The notes beneath the pieces are model-generated. The model had not been told where the DNA came from. It did not search any database and saw only the letters and a list, made by a program, of their open reading frames with translations. Source: Apostichopus japonicus (lineage: Eukaryota; Echinodermata; Holothuroidea; Aspidochirotida; Stichopodidae). From it: 64,000 nt of DNA. Positions 1-10,600 of the stretch are shown one piece after another. The translations under genes and the position numbers were made by a program. Location of the stretch: positions 4,096,001-4,160,000 of the forward strand of contig NC_092578.1 of the NCBI RefSeq assembly GCF_037975245.1, in the 5' to 3' direction. How positions within the stretch are numbered: the stretch's first letter is position 1; every line of letters starts with the position of its first letter.

Positions 1-686
1 TTCTTTACCACAGAACTTGCAGGAGTTCGTAACTGGTGCATTTTTCGCTGCAGATGAGCTCGACGAAGCGACTTCCTTTGTTTCATCTCCTGATACTTTG
101 CTGCTGACAGTACTTCTCTCTTCTAAGATATTTCTCAATATCAAGTTTTCGTCGTCTTCAGATGGCTCTTTAGTTGCTTTCCTAACCTCAACATTCGCCT
201 CCCTCAGAGCGATACTTTCCTCGCCTCTCAAGTTGCAAGGTAAATGCTTCTTTTCGTGTACCTTCTGAAGTCTGACATTTTTGAAGATTTTATGGCAAAA
301 TTGGCATCTTATTGTTTTCTGATCAGAGTGACTGCTTTCTTCATGTTCCTTCCTGTCCCTACCATTCTCAAAGATGTTGTCACAGAAGCGACATTGGTAT
401 GGTCCCCGATGGGGATGGGTTTTCTCGTGCTGCTCACAACTGGAAGCACTCGCGAAACGTTTATCACATGTCCCGCAAGAGAATTGCTTCTTGACAATGT
501 GAACCTTTAGGTGATCTTTGAGAAGGGTCTTGCTGACAAATTCTCTTGGGCAAAGTTGACAACAGTATGGTTTTACCTCGGAGAGGGTACATCTGTGGAC
601 CCACTTCCCGAAAGTGGTGGAAAAAACGTCGCCACATATTTGGCAGCGAATCGAGAGCATGCTTGATACTTTTGAAGTGGAGGCAT
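1..686 (-). CDS. Zinc-finger gene exon 5 (zinc-finger block, cut by window edge)
   Basis: Acceptor ttttcaactttcag at 688-687, then 686 bp open in one frame to base 1. It codes for a C2HC-like finger (CQICGDVF...HRC), fingers at CQLCPREF, CGTCDKRF, CRFCDNIF and CQFCHKIF, then an acidic/Ser-rich linker of about 70 residues and the start of another finger (CKFCGKE). The exon continues beyond the window. Confidence 0.88.
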
Positions 687-3600
687 CTGAAAGTTGAAAA
701 GGTGAATGAGAACAATTATAACAATTGAGTAAACTGAGGGCAGAGTAAGTGTCTGCTATTTGAATCTCAAAATAGAAACAGATGTCAATCTTCTCTACTT
801 TAACAAGACACTTCCAGGGATGTGCTCAGGAATATTTGAGTGCTGGGCAGATTGTGCAGTAGTGTGATCCACACCCTGGGAGAGGGATCTCATGGGTGGG
901 GTACCCCCTCCCCACTGGACAAATTTTGCACACGAAGTATGCTTAGGTGGTGCTATTTTTCCTATTCTGTGCCATGTATTATCCCAGATTTTGGTTATGG
1001 TAAAATGTGTTAAATTTTCATCAAAAAGTGTCGGGTGGAAATGTTTAAAATACTGTTTGTGCTGGGCGGCATTCAGAACTGCTGGGCGCAGCCGCCCGGT
1101 GCCGCCCAGTGTGAGCACATCCCTGCACCTCACATGTTGTAAGGCTATACAGTGAAACACAGGGAATATAAGGTAAAACATTTAGTATTACAGTACATGG
1201 TCTTCACATGCCAGTATATATATATAAACGTTCTCATTATTTTGTGAGACAGTGACCCAACACTGCACTTCTGCCCACCGTCATTCTTAAAATATAATTC
1301 AACAAATTTACCTGCAGACCGTCTTTCTCCATGGGTAGGCTGACCGATCCATGGTCTTCGCATCTTTTTCTTCTTTAGTACAGTGGCTAAAATTTTTCCA
1401 TCCCAGGGAAAGTGTCTCTGTTGATGTGTTTGGCAGCTAGATAAGTTCCTAAATGGCTTCTGACAAATCAAACAGTTAAACTTTTGTTTGACTTCACTGA
1501 TGTCATTCTTATCTGGCTTCAAACTAACTGTTGAATCCCTTGATTTTTGGATATGTTTTGCTCCATTCTGACCATCACTTTCATCAAACTTACGAACTAT
1601 CGGTCTTTGTGATGTCCAGCTCTTATGCTTGACCCAGCGAGGATTACATCGTTTTCTCCAAGGGATACCACACTTTCTTCTGCAAAATGGCAACTTCAGT
1701 GCGTCACATGAAAAGTAGGAATATTTTCTTCGGTTGTTTCTCCTGTGCATACGTTCATGAATCTTGACGCTGTATCCCATCGTGAACTGTTTATTACAAA
1801 ATGAGCATAGATGCTTTCTGAGGGGAACATCTGGAGACGTGTCGGTTTTCCTTGACAGTGATCTTGCCGCATCGGCCTTAGACCGTGAGGTTGATTGCGA
1901 CCTACTTTCAATTGGAAGATCACAGGTTTGGTCTAGGACGTTTCTTGTGATTATTGTCGGCTCTTCGGTCATCTGGTGTCCAGCTGTCGAAATGAGGCAA
2001 AAAATGACCGTAGTATTTATCAGAAAAGGGATTGAACCAGCGCCTACATTAAAACTAGCTCATCGTTGACCAAACTTATTCTAGCATAATTACTTCTACT
2101 CGTACCTGTTCATCATGGATGTTTACTTGTACTTGGGCATTTGAGTCATCTGTTAAAGGTAATAGTGCAATATTGACTACCCATTCTTGCAATACTAGCC
2201 GTGTACTAGTACAGGAAGGGGAAATATAGATTACCTTGGATTCATGATGATGTACCCACACTGGAAGTCTTTGATTGACTAACTTTATCATTGCAAACAG
2301 ATATAAAAGTCTAAAAAAAAAGTTTAAAAAATAGATGTTAGTCTAAATGATAGATGAAAATAACATATATGTGACAGACAGAGATTCAGTAAGTGAACTG
2401 GGGTAGGGGAATGTGGGTGAGGGGAGTAGAGAAGAGGCAAGTCGCTGATAATCCTTACCGTGGGAGGGTTCTTGGAATCTAGATTGCAGGTCAAAATCAG
2501 ACAGAGAATCGACTTTCTCCTCTTGCTCCACCTTGATAATTATTTCATCTGCAGGAAACAGGAAAGAATAAAACCATCAGTTCAAGGATACCTAAAGTAT
2601 GACACCAACAAAGGCTCAACGGGCTCTATGGTTCCTCGCTTAGTGGAATATCAGACTGTTGTATGTCATCACCCAAACATAATATTTATGCCCACATGAA
2701 CCAGTTATTACACAACAACTATATTCCAACTTTGGATACGATCCGTTTTAAGGTCGAGGAATTATGGCAATTTAAAATTTTGGCCCAATAAAATTTTGTG
2801 CCAAAATGGTCCAAAACATATTGGCCCTAGCAAAGTGGCTCAAGAAAACATATGCCCCCCAAAGTCAGGCCCAAAGAATGTGTCCCACAGTGCATTTAAG
2901 GTGGAAATAAAATTTGTGCCCACCTGGCCGAAAAATGGGTCCGGGTTTTTTTTTGGTCCAGATGGTCCCAAAAAATTCAGGCCTACATGTACCAGTTATA
3001 AACCAACCACCTTATACCAAGTTTGGATTCAGACCGACTTAAGGTTGTGGAGTAACTGCAATGTAGGTAATTTTATGTTTGATCCCTTAACCTCATTAAT
3101 CTTCATAAGTTCAATGCCAAAAACAATAGGGTGCACCTTCTCACTATAATACATCTACACAGCAAGTACGACAAATATCAACCACTTTGTTTTTGGGTGA
3201 TCACAGACCCAAGCAAGTGTCACAGACGCACACACATACACACAAACCTGACTGCAATGGTTCCTTTGCTTCCAGCAAGGAACCAATAAACCAATCAAAA
3301 ACATGGTATACTGAGTTCCTAGTTTCTACAATGCATCCTCTGATATATATGAAACTCTGACCTGTCAATTCCGGTTGTTCCTCCAGACTCTGTTCTGAAT
3401 ATCCCTGATGTTCATCATTACTTGTCTGTGACACAAAGCTTGAAGCAGGCACCAATCTACGAGTTGCACCATCGTTAACCTCAGCTGCAGGGCTCCTTGT
3501 GGAACTCAGCACTGCCTCATCAGCTGTCCTCTTCACTACCTTCAGGCGTTCTGTCTCTCCCCCTATAAGATTATACAACACCACATTATGAACATAGCAA

Positions 3601-4767
3601 ATCAACAAATATTATTATAAGATGACACAATGTCAACCTATGAACAAAAGCAAAATAACAATTTATCGAGGCAACAATGACATATGGGTCGTTCAGAAAG
3701 TAGACAAACTTGCAAGTCTTGGTGTCCCTGTCACACTCTGAAAATTAAAAAAATAGCCTATAAATAATATTTCCTGCAGTTATAGTACTTACCTTTCTGT
3801 AAAACAAAGCATTACAGCAACAGATAGTTACATTGCAAATGGTTATTTGATTTTAGCCAGCAAATTTTTTTATGCACTGGCATTTTTTAGCAAGTGGCCA
3901 AAACTGTGGAAAATATGTAGGCCTACCATATACTCCAATGTGTTTGGTATCTGTACAATATGATCCATGTGACACAATGTGTCTGGAATGCCATGAACAC
4001 ATGCTCCACTTCTGATTTCAGGCAATTCTTAATTTGAATTATTTTATTTCTTATTTTTATATACATATGTCACATTGTACCTTGTGGAAGAATTAAATAA
4101 TTAGATTTCACAAAGCAATTGTGACATGCCAGTGTGTCAACTATCTGTTGAGTACTTAGTAATCTTGTCAAATAGCCAATTTGCTACACAGTATGTATGT
4201 ATGTATTTTAGATCCTCCTGCAAGCAGGAACTTGCGAAGAAGCCTCATTGGCTTATCAAAGCCGCAAGCTGACCGAAGTCAGTCTCTTAGATTCATATTT
4301 CACGTCCATGATTATGAATTTTCAATTGTCAACAACTCTGTAACTGGACGACATACATTAATCTTGGAGTGACTCGAACTACACAGTACGTGCTACGTAC
4401 AGTCGTACACCAGAGTGACCAGACATAATACTTCCTGGTGTTTATATTTACCTGTAGCCTCAAGAGATGCTGCATCTGTTATCACATTGGTCGGTTTCTT
4501 GTTTGTGGCAATCTGTGTTTCGATTTGATCTGCGTATCTGGATGACCAACGCAATAGTCGATGACCCGAAGGACAAAAAACTGTCACAAACAGACAGTCC
4601 CCTTCCACGTACTTTGCAGCATTTTGCGGACAACACCGACAGATCGTACACACTAAAGATTGAAACAATATATCCAAGCACGTCTCCTTAACTAGGAAAG
4701 CCCTGTCTCCATAGAAGGAAGTAAGGTAACTATAAGCATGAGGACGTGGGTTGACATCACTGGCCAT
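1..4767 (-). CDS. C2H2 zinc-finger protein gene, 5' part (five exons; 3' end outside the window)
   Basis: Five exons, 4767-4452, 3562-3362, 2548-2459, 1983-1312 and 686-1, join with GT-AG introns. All four introns are phase 1 and the frame stays open for 655 codons to the window edge. The product has a 105-residue N-terminal region with a Cys/His cluster (CTICRCC ... CPSGH), an acidic/Ser-rich linker, C2H2 fingers at about residues 262-282 and 373-393, and a finger block at 441-574: a C2HC-like finger, then four C2H2 fingers (C-x2-C-x12-H-x3/4-H). Another finger starts at 649 (CKFCGK) and is cut by the edge. Such proteins usually bind DNA in the nucleus as transcription regulators; target and partners cannot be read here. 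The linkers lack the TGEKP sequence of KRAB-type arrays. The start at 4767 is the first ATG after an in-frame stop. Family assignment is secure; orthology is unknown. Confidence 0.87.
1312..1983 (-). CDS. Zinc-finger gene exon 4 (two C2H2 fingers)
   Basis: 672 bp, phase 1-1, acceptor CGACAG at 1984, donor CTGCAG|GTAAAT. It contains two well-formed C2H2 fingers, CSFCNKQF...HERMH and CLICQKPF...HQQRH, about 90 residues apart, with a basic Cys-containing stretch between. The open frame runs past the donor to 1145, but the added residues look non-coding and the phase-1 donor joins exon 5 exactly. Confidence 0.88.
2459..2548 (-). CDS. Zinc-finger gene exon 3 (short acidic exon)
   Basis: A pyrimidine-rich acceptor (tttcctgtttcctgcag) precedes a 90-bp exon ending at CACG|GTAAGG. 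It is phase 1-1 and codes for an acidic stretch (IIIKVEQEEKVDSLSDF). It joins exon 2 through a GAT (Asp) codon and exon 4 through GCT (Ala). Its symmetric phase means that skipping it would keep the frame. Confidence 0.7.
2629..3285 (+). mobile_element. Shortened, diverged copy of the TGGTTCCTTGCTT-ended repeat element
   Basis: Lies in intron 2 of the zinc-finger gene. It starts with TGGTTCCTCGCT and ends with AGCAAGGAACCA, an inverted terminal pair shared with the elements at 18.5, 21.0 and 60.1 kb. The right end also shares the block with AACAATAGGG, the phrase CCAAGCAAGTGTCACAGAC and a short CA-rich tract. The TGACCT-rich middle is mostly missing, replaced by GGCCCA/TGGTCC-like sequence. 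Confidence 0.65.
3362..3562 (-). CDS. Zinc-finger gene exon 2 (Ser/Glu-rich linker)
   Basis: The acceptor is ATAG at 3564-3563 and the donor GACAG|GTCAGA. The exon is 201 bp, phase 1 to phase 1, and open in the frame needed. It codes for a Glu/Ser/Thr-rich linker (GGETERLKVVKRT ... EEQPELT) with no domain I recognise. Confidence 0.72.
3563..4451. other. Intron 1 of the zinc-finger gene
   Basis: AT-rich intron sequence of 889 bp. Apart from the dispersed repeat at 4193-4300 I see no conserved element or coding potential. Confidence 0.6.
4193..4300 (+). repeat. Dispersed repeat, copy 1 of an inverted pair
   Basis: About 105 bp with the phrases TAGATCCTCCTGCAAGCAGG and GACCGAAGTCAGTCTCTTAG. 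The same sequence occurs in reverse orientation at 6193-6297. It is an unclassified interspersed repeat. Confidence 0.75.
4452..4767 (-). CDS. Zinc-finger gene coding exon 1
   Basis: Opens with ATG in a good context (AAGATGG) with an in-frame TAA nine bases upstream of the AAG codon region, and ends at the donor ACAG|GTAAAT, phase 1. It codes for 105 residues with a possible zinc-binding cluster (CTICRCC, then CPSGH about 28 residues later). A good acceptor (ccattgcag) at 4832-4831 suggests that the exon begins at 4830 with a short 5' UTR and that a non-coding exon lies further upstream. Confidence 0.75.
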
Positions 4768-6192
4768 CTTTATAATTTACTACTGCAAGCTCATTCATCT
4801 GGAATATTCTATTGGCTTCTGATGATCTACCTGCAATGGAGTTAATAAGAACAGAGACCTAGGTTAACTATTTCCTGCCCTTGTTTAAAAAAAAAAAATT
4901 GGCTTAAAAATGTAGACACTGAATTTAAAAACATCAGCAAAGTTTTTTAGCACATCCCAAATATTCCAATTGCAAAGTTTTAGACACCTAATTAATATCC
5001 AAACAGCAACAAGTTATGGTTTTCGATCACTACAGTCATATGAATATTTAAGGTTGGAGGCAATCTGTCACAACTAGACAAAATAATGATTAACATAAAT
5101 GTAATGAAATCCTGGGAGAGGCTAATTACTAGAAATAAAATGAGTAATGAATACTTAAGAAAGCCTCATGAAATGTTCGAATTGTTCAAAATGTTTGGAA
5201 GCAGCTCTCAACTTTCATTCAAAATGGCCTAAAAGCAAAACTATAATATAAAGTTAGAGCATGCACTATGCAAAGGGATCTGTCAAACACAACACATATG
5301 TAAAGCAATCACTGCAAGTTTTAAGTTTAAAATAACGTAATGTATAGTGTAAACGTCTACAGTACCCTGTAGGCTCATAATGAGAGGCTACGCCAACAGA
5401 TCATATCAAAATAAGTGACCTAGCCTACAGCCTGTAAGTTAGACCTTGGCTAGTTCTCCAGTCTTTTATGTAAGCCATAGTACTTACAATACATGTAGGA
5501 TGTGACATCAAACGAGTATCTTATTCTTAGTCTGAATCCCATGCCAAATCGAAATATGGTCCGTATCCAAGAATCCGCACACTCGCGAACAGGACAAAGG
5601 GGTTTGTCTGCGGTGTATTAATAGTTAGCCTATACGTCACCTTCGGGTTCTTCACTGTAAAATCACGCAAACGAAACTTCCTCGGATTTTACTGTATATG
5701 CCTACGTGTATCACGAGTACTTCTATCACAAGATGAATATGAGGTTAGTTTTATACATCTTCAACGCTGATATTACATCGCCGTGCACTTTTAATTCGAT
5801 ATCGAAGAAATGCCGCTGGTCGCAACTATATAGAAGCTTAGGCACCTATTCAATAAAGTTTAGTATTCATGATAATACATTCATATCTAGGGAGCGCTGA
5901 TACCTTATACACCCTTCTAGAGTTCCTGTATATATAAAGGAACTCTACACCGTTTACGGGAAGGACGCCATCACCAAAATGGTAACCTAGCCAAGATCTA
6001 CAGAATAAAGTCAGAGAAACGACCGACAATTGCAAGATGCTTTTCAATAAGTTGCATCATTGATGACCACTTCACTCTTTCTTCCAGTTTTCAAAGGGAG
6101 GGGGGAAATGAATATAGTTTCTGCATTTGTCTCTTGGGCCCCAAATAGACAAGGTTAGAAATATTTGTCATCATACTTAATTGTCATTATTA

Positions 6193-6297
6193 AATATGAA
6201 TCTAAGAGACTGACTTCGGTCAGCTTGCGGCTTTGATAAGCCAATGATGACTTCTTCGCGAGTTCCTGCTTGCAGGAGGATCTAAAATACATACATT
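6193..6297 (-). repeat. Dispersed repeat, copy 2 (inverted relative to 4193-4300)
   Basis: Reverse complement of the 4193-4300 repeat with few differences, for example TCGCGAAG for TTGCGAAG. The two copies lie about 1.9 kb apart head to head around the presumed promoter of the zinc-finger gene. Confidence 0.75.
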
Positions 6298-6382
6298 ATT
6301 CATCACTATTATACAGTGTGTCAATCATTGTTCATCACGGGGAAGATAAAATGTATCTTCTCAACGTTGTAATGTTAAGTAC

Positions 6383-6451
6383 CGTATGTGTTTTCAAGGA
6401 CATGTACGGGGTGGGGCCCCCACCCCGTACATGTCCTTGAAAACACATACG
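6383..6451. repeat. 69-nt near-perfect palindrome
   Basis: A 31-nt left arm (6383-6413) and its exact reverse complement (6421-6451) flank GGGCCCC, which itself extends the pairing to a loop of about one base. It could extrude as a cruciform, or be a foldback remnant or an assembly artefact. Confidence 0.9.
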
Positions 6452-7573
6452 TGGGGGCGGAAGCGACGGCGGAGTGAATGCATGTTGGGAGAGAACGGGG
6501 AATGGGAGGGGTACGCGTTAGAGTAACAAATCTCTTAGTAAAAATAAACACCAGGTAGGCAAACTATAAACTCCTTTCCTTTATTCAGGTACCGTACAAA
6601 TTCATTTTTTACATTCCATCGATGAAAGACGGTAATCTTAAAAAATCTTCCGACATTTCATATCATTGTTTTTTCTTGTAATGCCAATTAATTTTAATCA
6701 ATGGTAAAAACAAAAATAAGGGGGGAAAGGATGAAAGTTGGAGAAAACAACTGAGGAAATTGACAAATCTTTTCCCAGAATTGAGTTCAATGGCGTCTGG
6801 CACTTAAATGGCGGAAAACGGCCACCTCGCCCTTTGATCCCCGGCCGTGCAGTTCCTGCCCCACTGCACGAGGATTTAATGACGTATTGTGTCCAAACTT
6901 GTAAACTGTGCATAACGTACTACGTAACTTAAAGAATTATTTCTTAACCCAATCCAACCTGTTGGACGCCGTTCACAGCTATTTAAAAAAAGTCCACGTT
7001 GGCACATGTGGACGTCAATGGCATGATGAAGTTGGCATTTTGTTACTATGGAGATATTATTGATCATGGCATCAGAAACTTTGCGTTTCAATTCCTAAAT
7101 AAATTAGATTGGCCCATAGGCCCTATTGCGATTTGTTTCTAATATAGGTCTAACCGTAGATGTTCCACATTCTGTAGGATTCACTAATGCACATGTTCTA
7201 GGACGAACTTTTGGCATCTTCGGGATAGTACTGATGGATGACCATTGAACTTATTCCTCGGACATTAATTATTAACTCAAGAATCTAGCCCGACACAAAC
7301 GTAGTCACGATCGAGTGAAATGCTTTTCATTACCATATAGGCCTAACTACAATAAAACTATACACGAAACTGCAATCCACCCCCGCCCGCCCCCCCCCCC
7401 GACACCACTTTTTTTCACACATAAGGACACAACTAATTAGTATATCCATGTATGCTTACTCTACTTATATATTACCAAAACAAATTTTTTGGCAGGTAAG
7501 TTGCCTCGATTCGTATATATGTATATTTTTCGTTTTGCCCTGCACAATAAGGTAAGTTTTGAGCTAGGAGGGT

Positions 7574-7669
7574 TTATATACTTTCATATGTAGATTTAGG
7601 TCCTGTGCCTGGGCCCTCTGGTGTACTGATCGTTGATTTCCCACATGTAAAGACGTACGTTACTCCATC
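7574..7669 (-). CDS. Paralog A exon 7 (tail, YESI, stop)
   Basis: Acceptor TTCTTCATAG, then 96 bp to TAA at 7576-7574. Codes for [13 protein letters not shown] ... [12 protein letters not shown]. The DG start matches the CD-MPR segment after FW.DL.NL, and the end is a C-terminal YxxPhi sorting signal. Confidence 0.9.
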   Translation of the reverse strand, partial: DGVTYVFTCGKSTISTPEGPGTGPKSTYESI

Positions 7670-10600
7670 CTATGAAGAAAAAGACAAAGACAGAATCAAT
7701 TCTAAAGCTCCACATATCTGTCAAACGTATACCTCTGTACGAAAAGCCCTGCATTGGCTTCAAGTAAAGCGTTGATAGGCAGCCTACATAATATTACTTG
7801 AGGCGTTGCCATGGTTTATAAAGTTTATTTTCTGTTTGTTTGTTCGTATGTGCGTTTTTTTTTTTGGCGAGTTTATGTTTGTTTTGTTAGTTTGTGATTG
7901 TTGTTGTTTTTGAGAGACAATTATAACTTACAAACGCTAGGATGGTGCAATACACAGGCCTGGAACAAATCATCAACAATTTTAATGAGGACTTCTCACG
8001 AGGACAAGTTTTTAATAGATAAAAGACCACAAAATGATTGACAATTAAAACTGACATCTATGACAATGTAGGTTGCATGTCAATAGCTTTTCCATTGTTA
8101 AAATCCCAACAACAAAATTGTATATATACATACGAGTATATCAAAGAAAACATGGTTTCAAAGTAAACGAAATGTTGGGCAACAAAAACTTCCTGGATTC
8201 TAAGTAACTTTCAGACTGCACAGGCGTTATGTATCAAGAGTTGCTCAGCTTCCTTATTTTGACCAGTTCGTATCCACATGTTCGCCAGGAACTGACATCT
8301 TATACAAATTTACAATGGACATGAACAGACGCGTCCTCCCCTTCCAACTATTTTTTGGGGTTCTCATTTTATGCCATTATGTGGCAATAGTATATTGCTA
8401 CAATGTTACTTGCCTAACATAAACAACAATTAACGTGTCGGATAAAAACATTTTCCCACTACCTCTGACACGTCATGTGTTCCCTTCCCCGTGTACTCCA
8501 CCACACCCCCCCCCCTCTCCGTCCTCTCCCACTCCATACCGTGTTGATTCCATCCTTTATATTTTTTAATTACCATAATTAAGTTTGGTAGGTCCATCCA
8601 GAATGAGAGATGAGGTACTATCTCTGCGCCCGAAGCTCCGCGGGCCGCTTTCATGTAAACCATACCAAGTATAAAATAGGAGAAGGTGATACACACGAAC
8701 CTAATGGGAGAAAGGGACATTGCAGCATGTTATTATAGTCATTGGTCAAGTCTTGTATATGGACGTCAATTAAAAAGTGACACCTCGTCCTATGACGTCA
8801 AACGTCCATATAGGTTACCATAGATATAACTCCCGTGTAATCTTGTATGCTGCTTTTCGAAGGCCTAAGAAAAAGTAGTGGCCTACCACTAAATGTGTCC
8901 CGCCCCCTTCCCTTCCTCTCTTCCTCTAAATATGATTGTGGCACCACCATATCGAAAAGTCCCTCGGGGAAGCCACGCCCGTGTGGCGCACTTCAGTGCC
9001 TCGAGAGCGACTGGTTGGATCTTACAAAATTGTGTGGTTGCATGGGTGATATGACAAGTTACCAGTCAAATCGCACCAACCATGGAGGTAAAAACAGTTT
9101 TTACCTCCATGCACCAACTAAATGTATATATATGAACCTTCTCGCATTCCAATCTTGAGATTAAAAGTGACTGTGCCAGCTTCATTACAGTCCAGGATCA
9201 CACGTTTTTGTTTTTCTTTTCTTTTCGGGAACAATCATGCTAGGATCACGATACACAACAGACGACTCTGAAAGCGATTATTCCACGGGAGAAGAAGGTT
9301 TTCATTATTTGACAATGTCTCTGATACATTAAAATCATAAAAACCACCGTAATTAGGAAATGAAATGCAACCATATATACCAGTAACGAAACAAGGTGTT
9401 ATAAATGTATTAGACGCACTATATGGTTTCAATGTTTTGAAAGTTTGAAAGTCTCCCAATTCTCTTTTATATGTCTATACTCACATTATGCATACTATGC
9501 TACCGAAGCTCAGCCCACTATCATTGCCCGGGCCAATTTCGGGAGGACAAAGTCCTGGACAACAGCATCGAGATGTGAGTGTCATAAACTGTATGGATAA
9601 ACAGTATACAAGCGGAGTTATATACACATTAGTAACGGGAGATGTCCATCGTCACGTTCCATATATAGAGCGTTGTGGTCAATCACAACGCAATGGACTT
9701 CAAATAGTATTAGGGTCCCATTTCCGAGCAGTTACTGTGTCATCATACGTGTTGGCGTGACAACATCAGTTGCATTGTTTTCACACGAGTGTATAACTGG
9801 GACCTGTGAGGTAACTTGAGTATATACAGTTGAGTGTCCCGGACTAAGACTGTTCCCTATGGAATTCCCCCCCCCCCCCAGAGTACCTGTGTCGCGATAT
9901 AGTTCTGAGAGGTGATTGGGTGTGACAAGCACTCGTGACCAGAGGTAAACCAGGCCTGAAAAAGGGGGCGGGGAGGTTTTGCACCGAGAAACTGGGTCAA
10001 TCAGGGGACGATTTCAAGAAGTGGTCCGAAGACATTTTTTCCCTGGGGTATGGGAGGGGCATGTGACTCCCGACGCCAATTGGATTGGCTGTTGCGATCT
10101 TTCTTGTTTGAGGAAACTTGAGCCTCGATAAACTACTTAAAACAGCTATGGCTGAGTTTTCCCAACCTGCCGTTCAGGAGTAGTAGTGGTTCCGTCAGTT
10201 ATTGCTTGGAGTAAACATGCAGTGAACATAACAATTTTAACTATAGTGCGGGTAAAAATGACTATAAATGACTATCAAGTTGACCTCACACGTGAACTCC
10301 GAACAGAAGCTTCAATACAATAACAACACCAACAACAAAAACAAAAACAGAAATGCATACTTACATATACATTGTTTGACAAATCCCCAATGATCTCTAA
10401 GGTGTCTTGAACCATGGTTGCACATTGCAATAGTACATTCGTTGTCCTATGTAAAAGGAAAACACATTGCTGTGAACGAAATCTAAATGATGATTTGAAA
10501 CATAATATTTATGCTGTTATCCGTATATATATCCAAAAAAGGCTGCGCTATATGTTTTGAAGGTTTCTGATGGTGTTTAATATTGCGAGGAGAGCCACAT

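Larger units (their letters stand above)
4831..7573. other. Spacer between the zinc-finger gene and paralog A
   Basis: Should hold the zinc-finger gene promoter and the 3' UTR of paralog A. I see the inverted repeat copy at 6193-6297, the palindrome at 6383-6451 and a minus-strand AATAAA at 6585-6580 that could serve paralog A, about 1 kb from its stop. No coding exon was recognised. Confidence 0.5.

Noticed and set aside
795-1181. 128-codon minus-strand frame
   Set aside because: It lies wholly in the intron between zinc-finger exons 4 and 5 and contains no domain.
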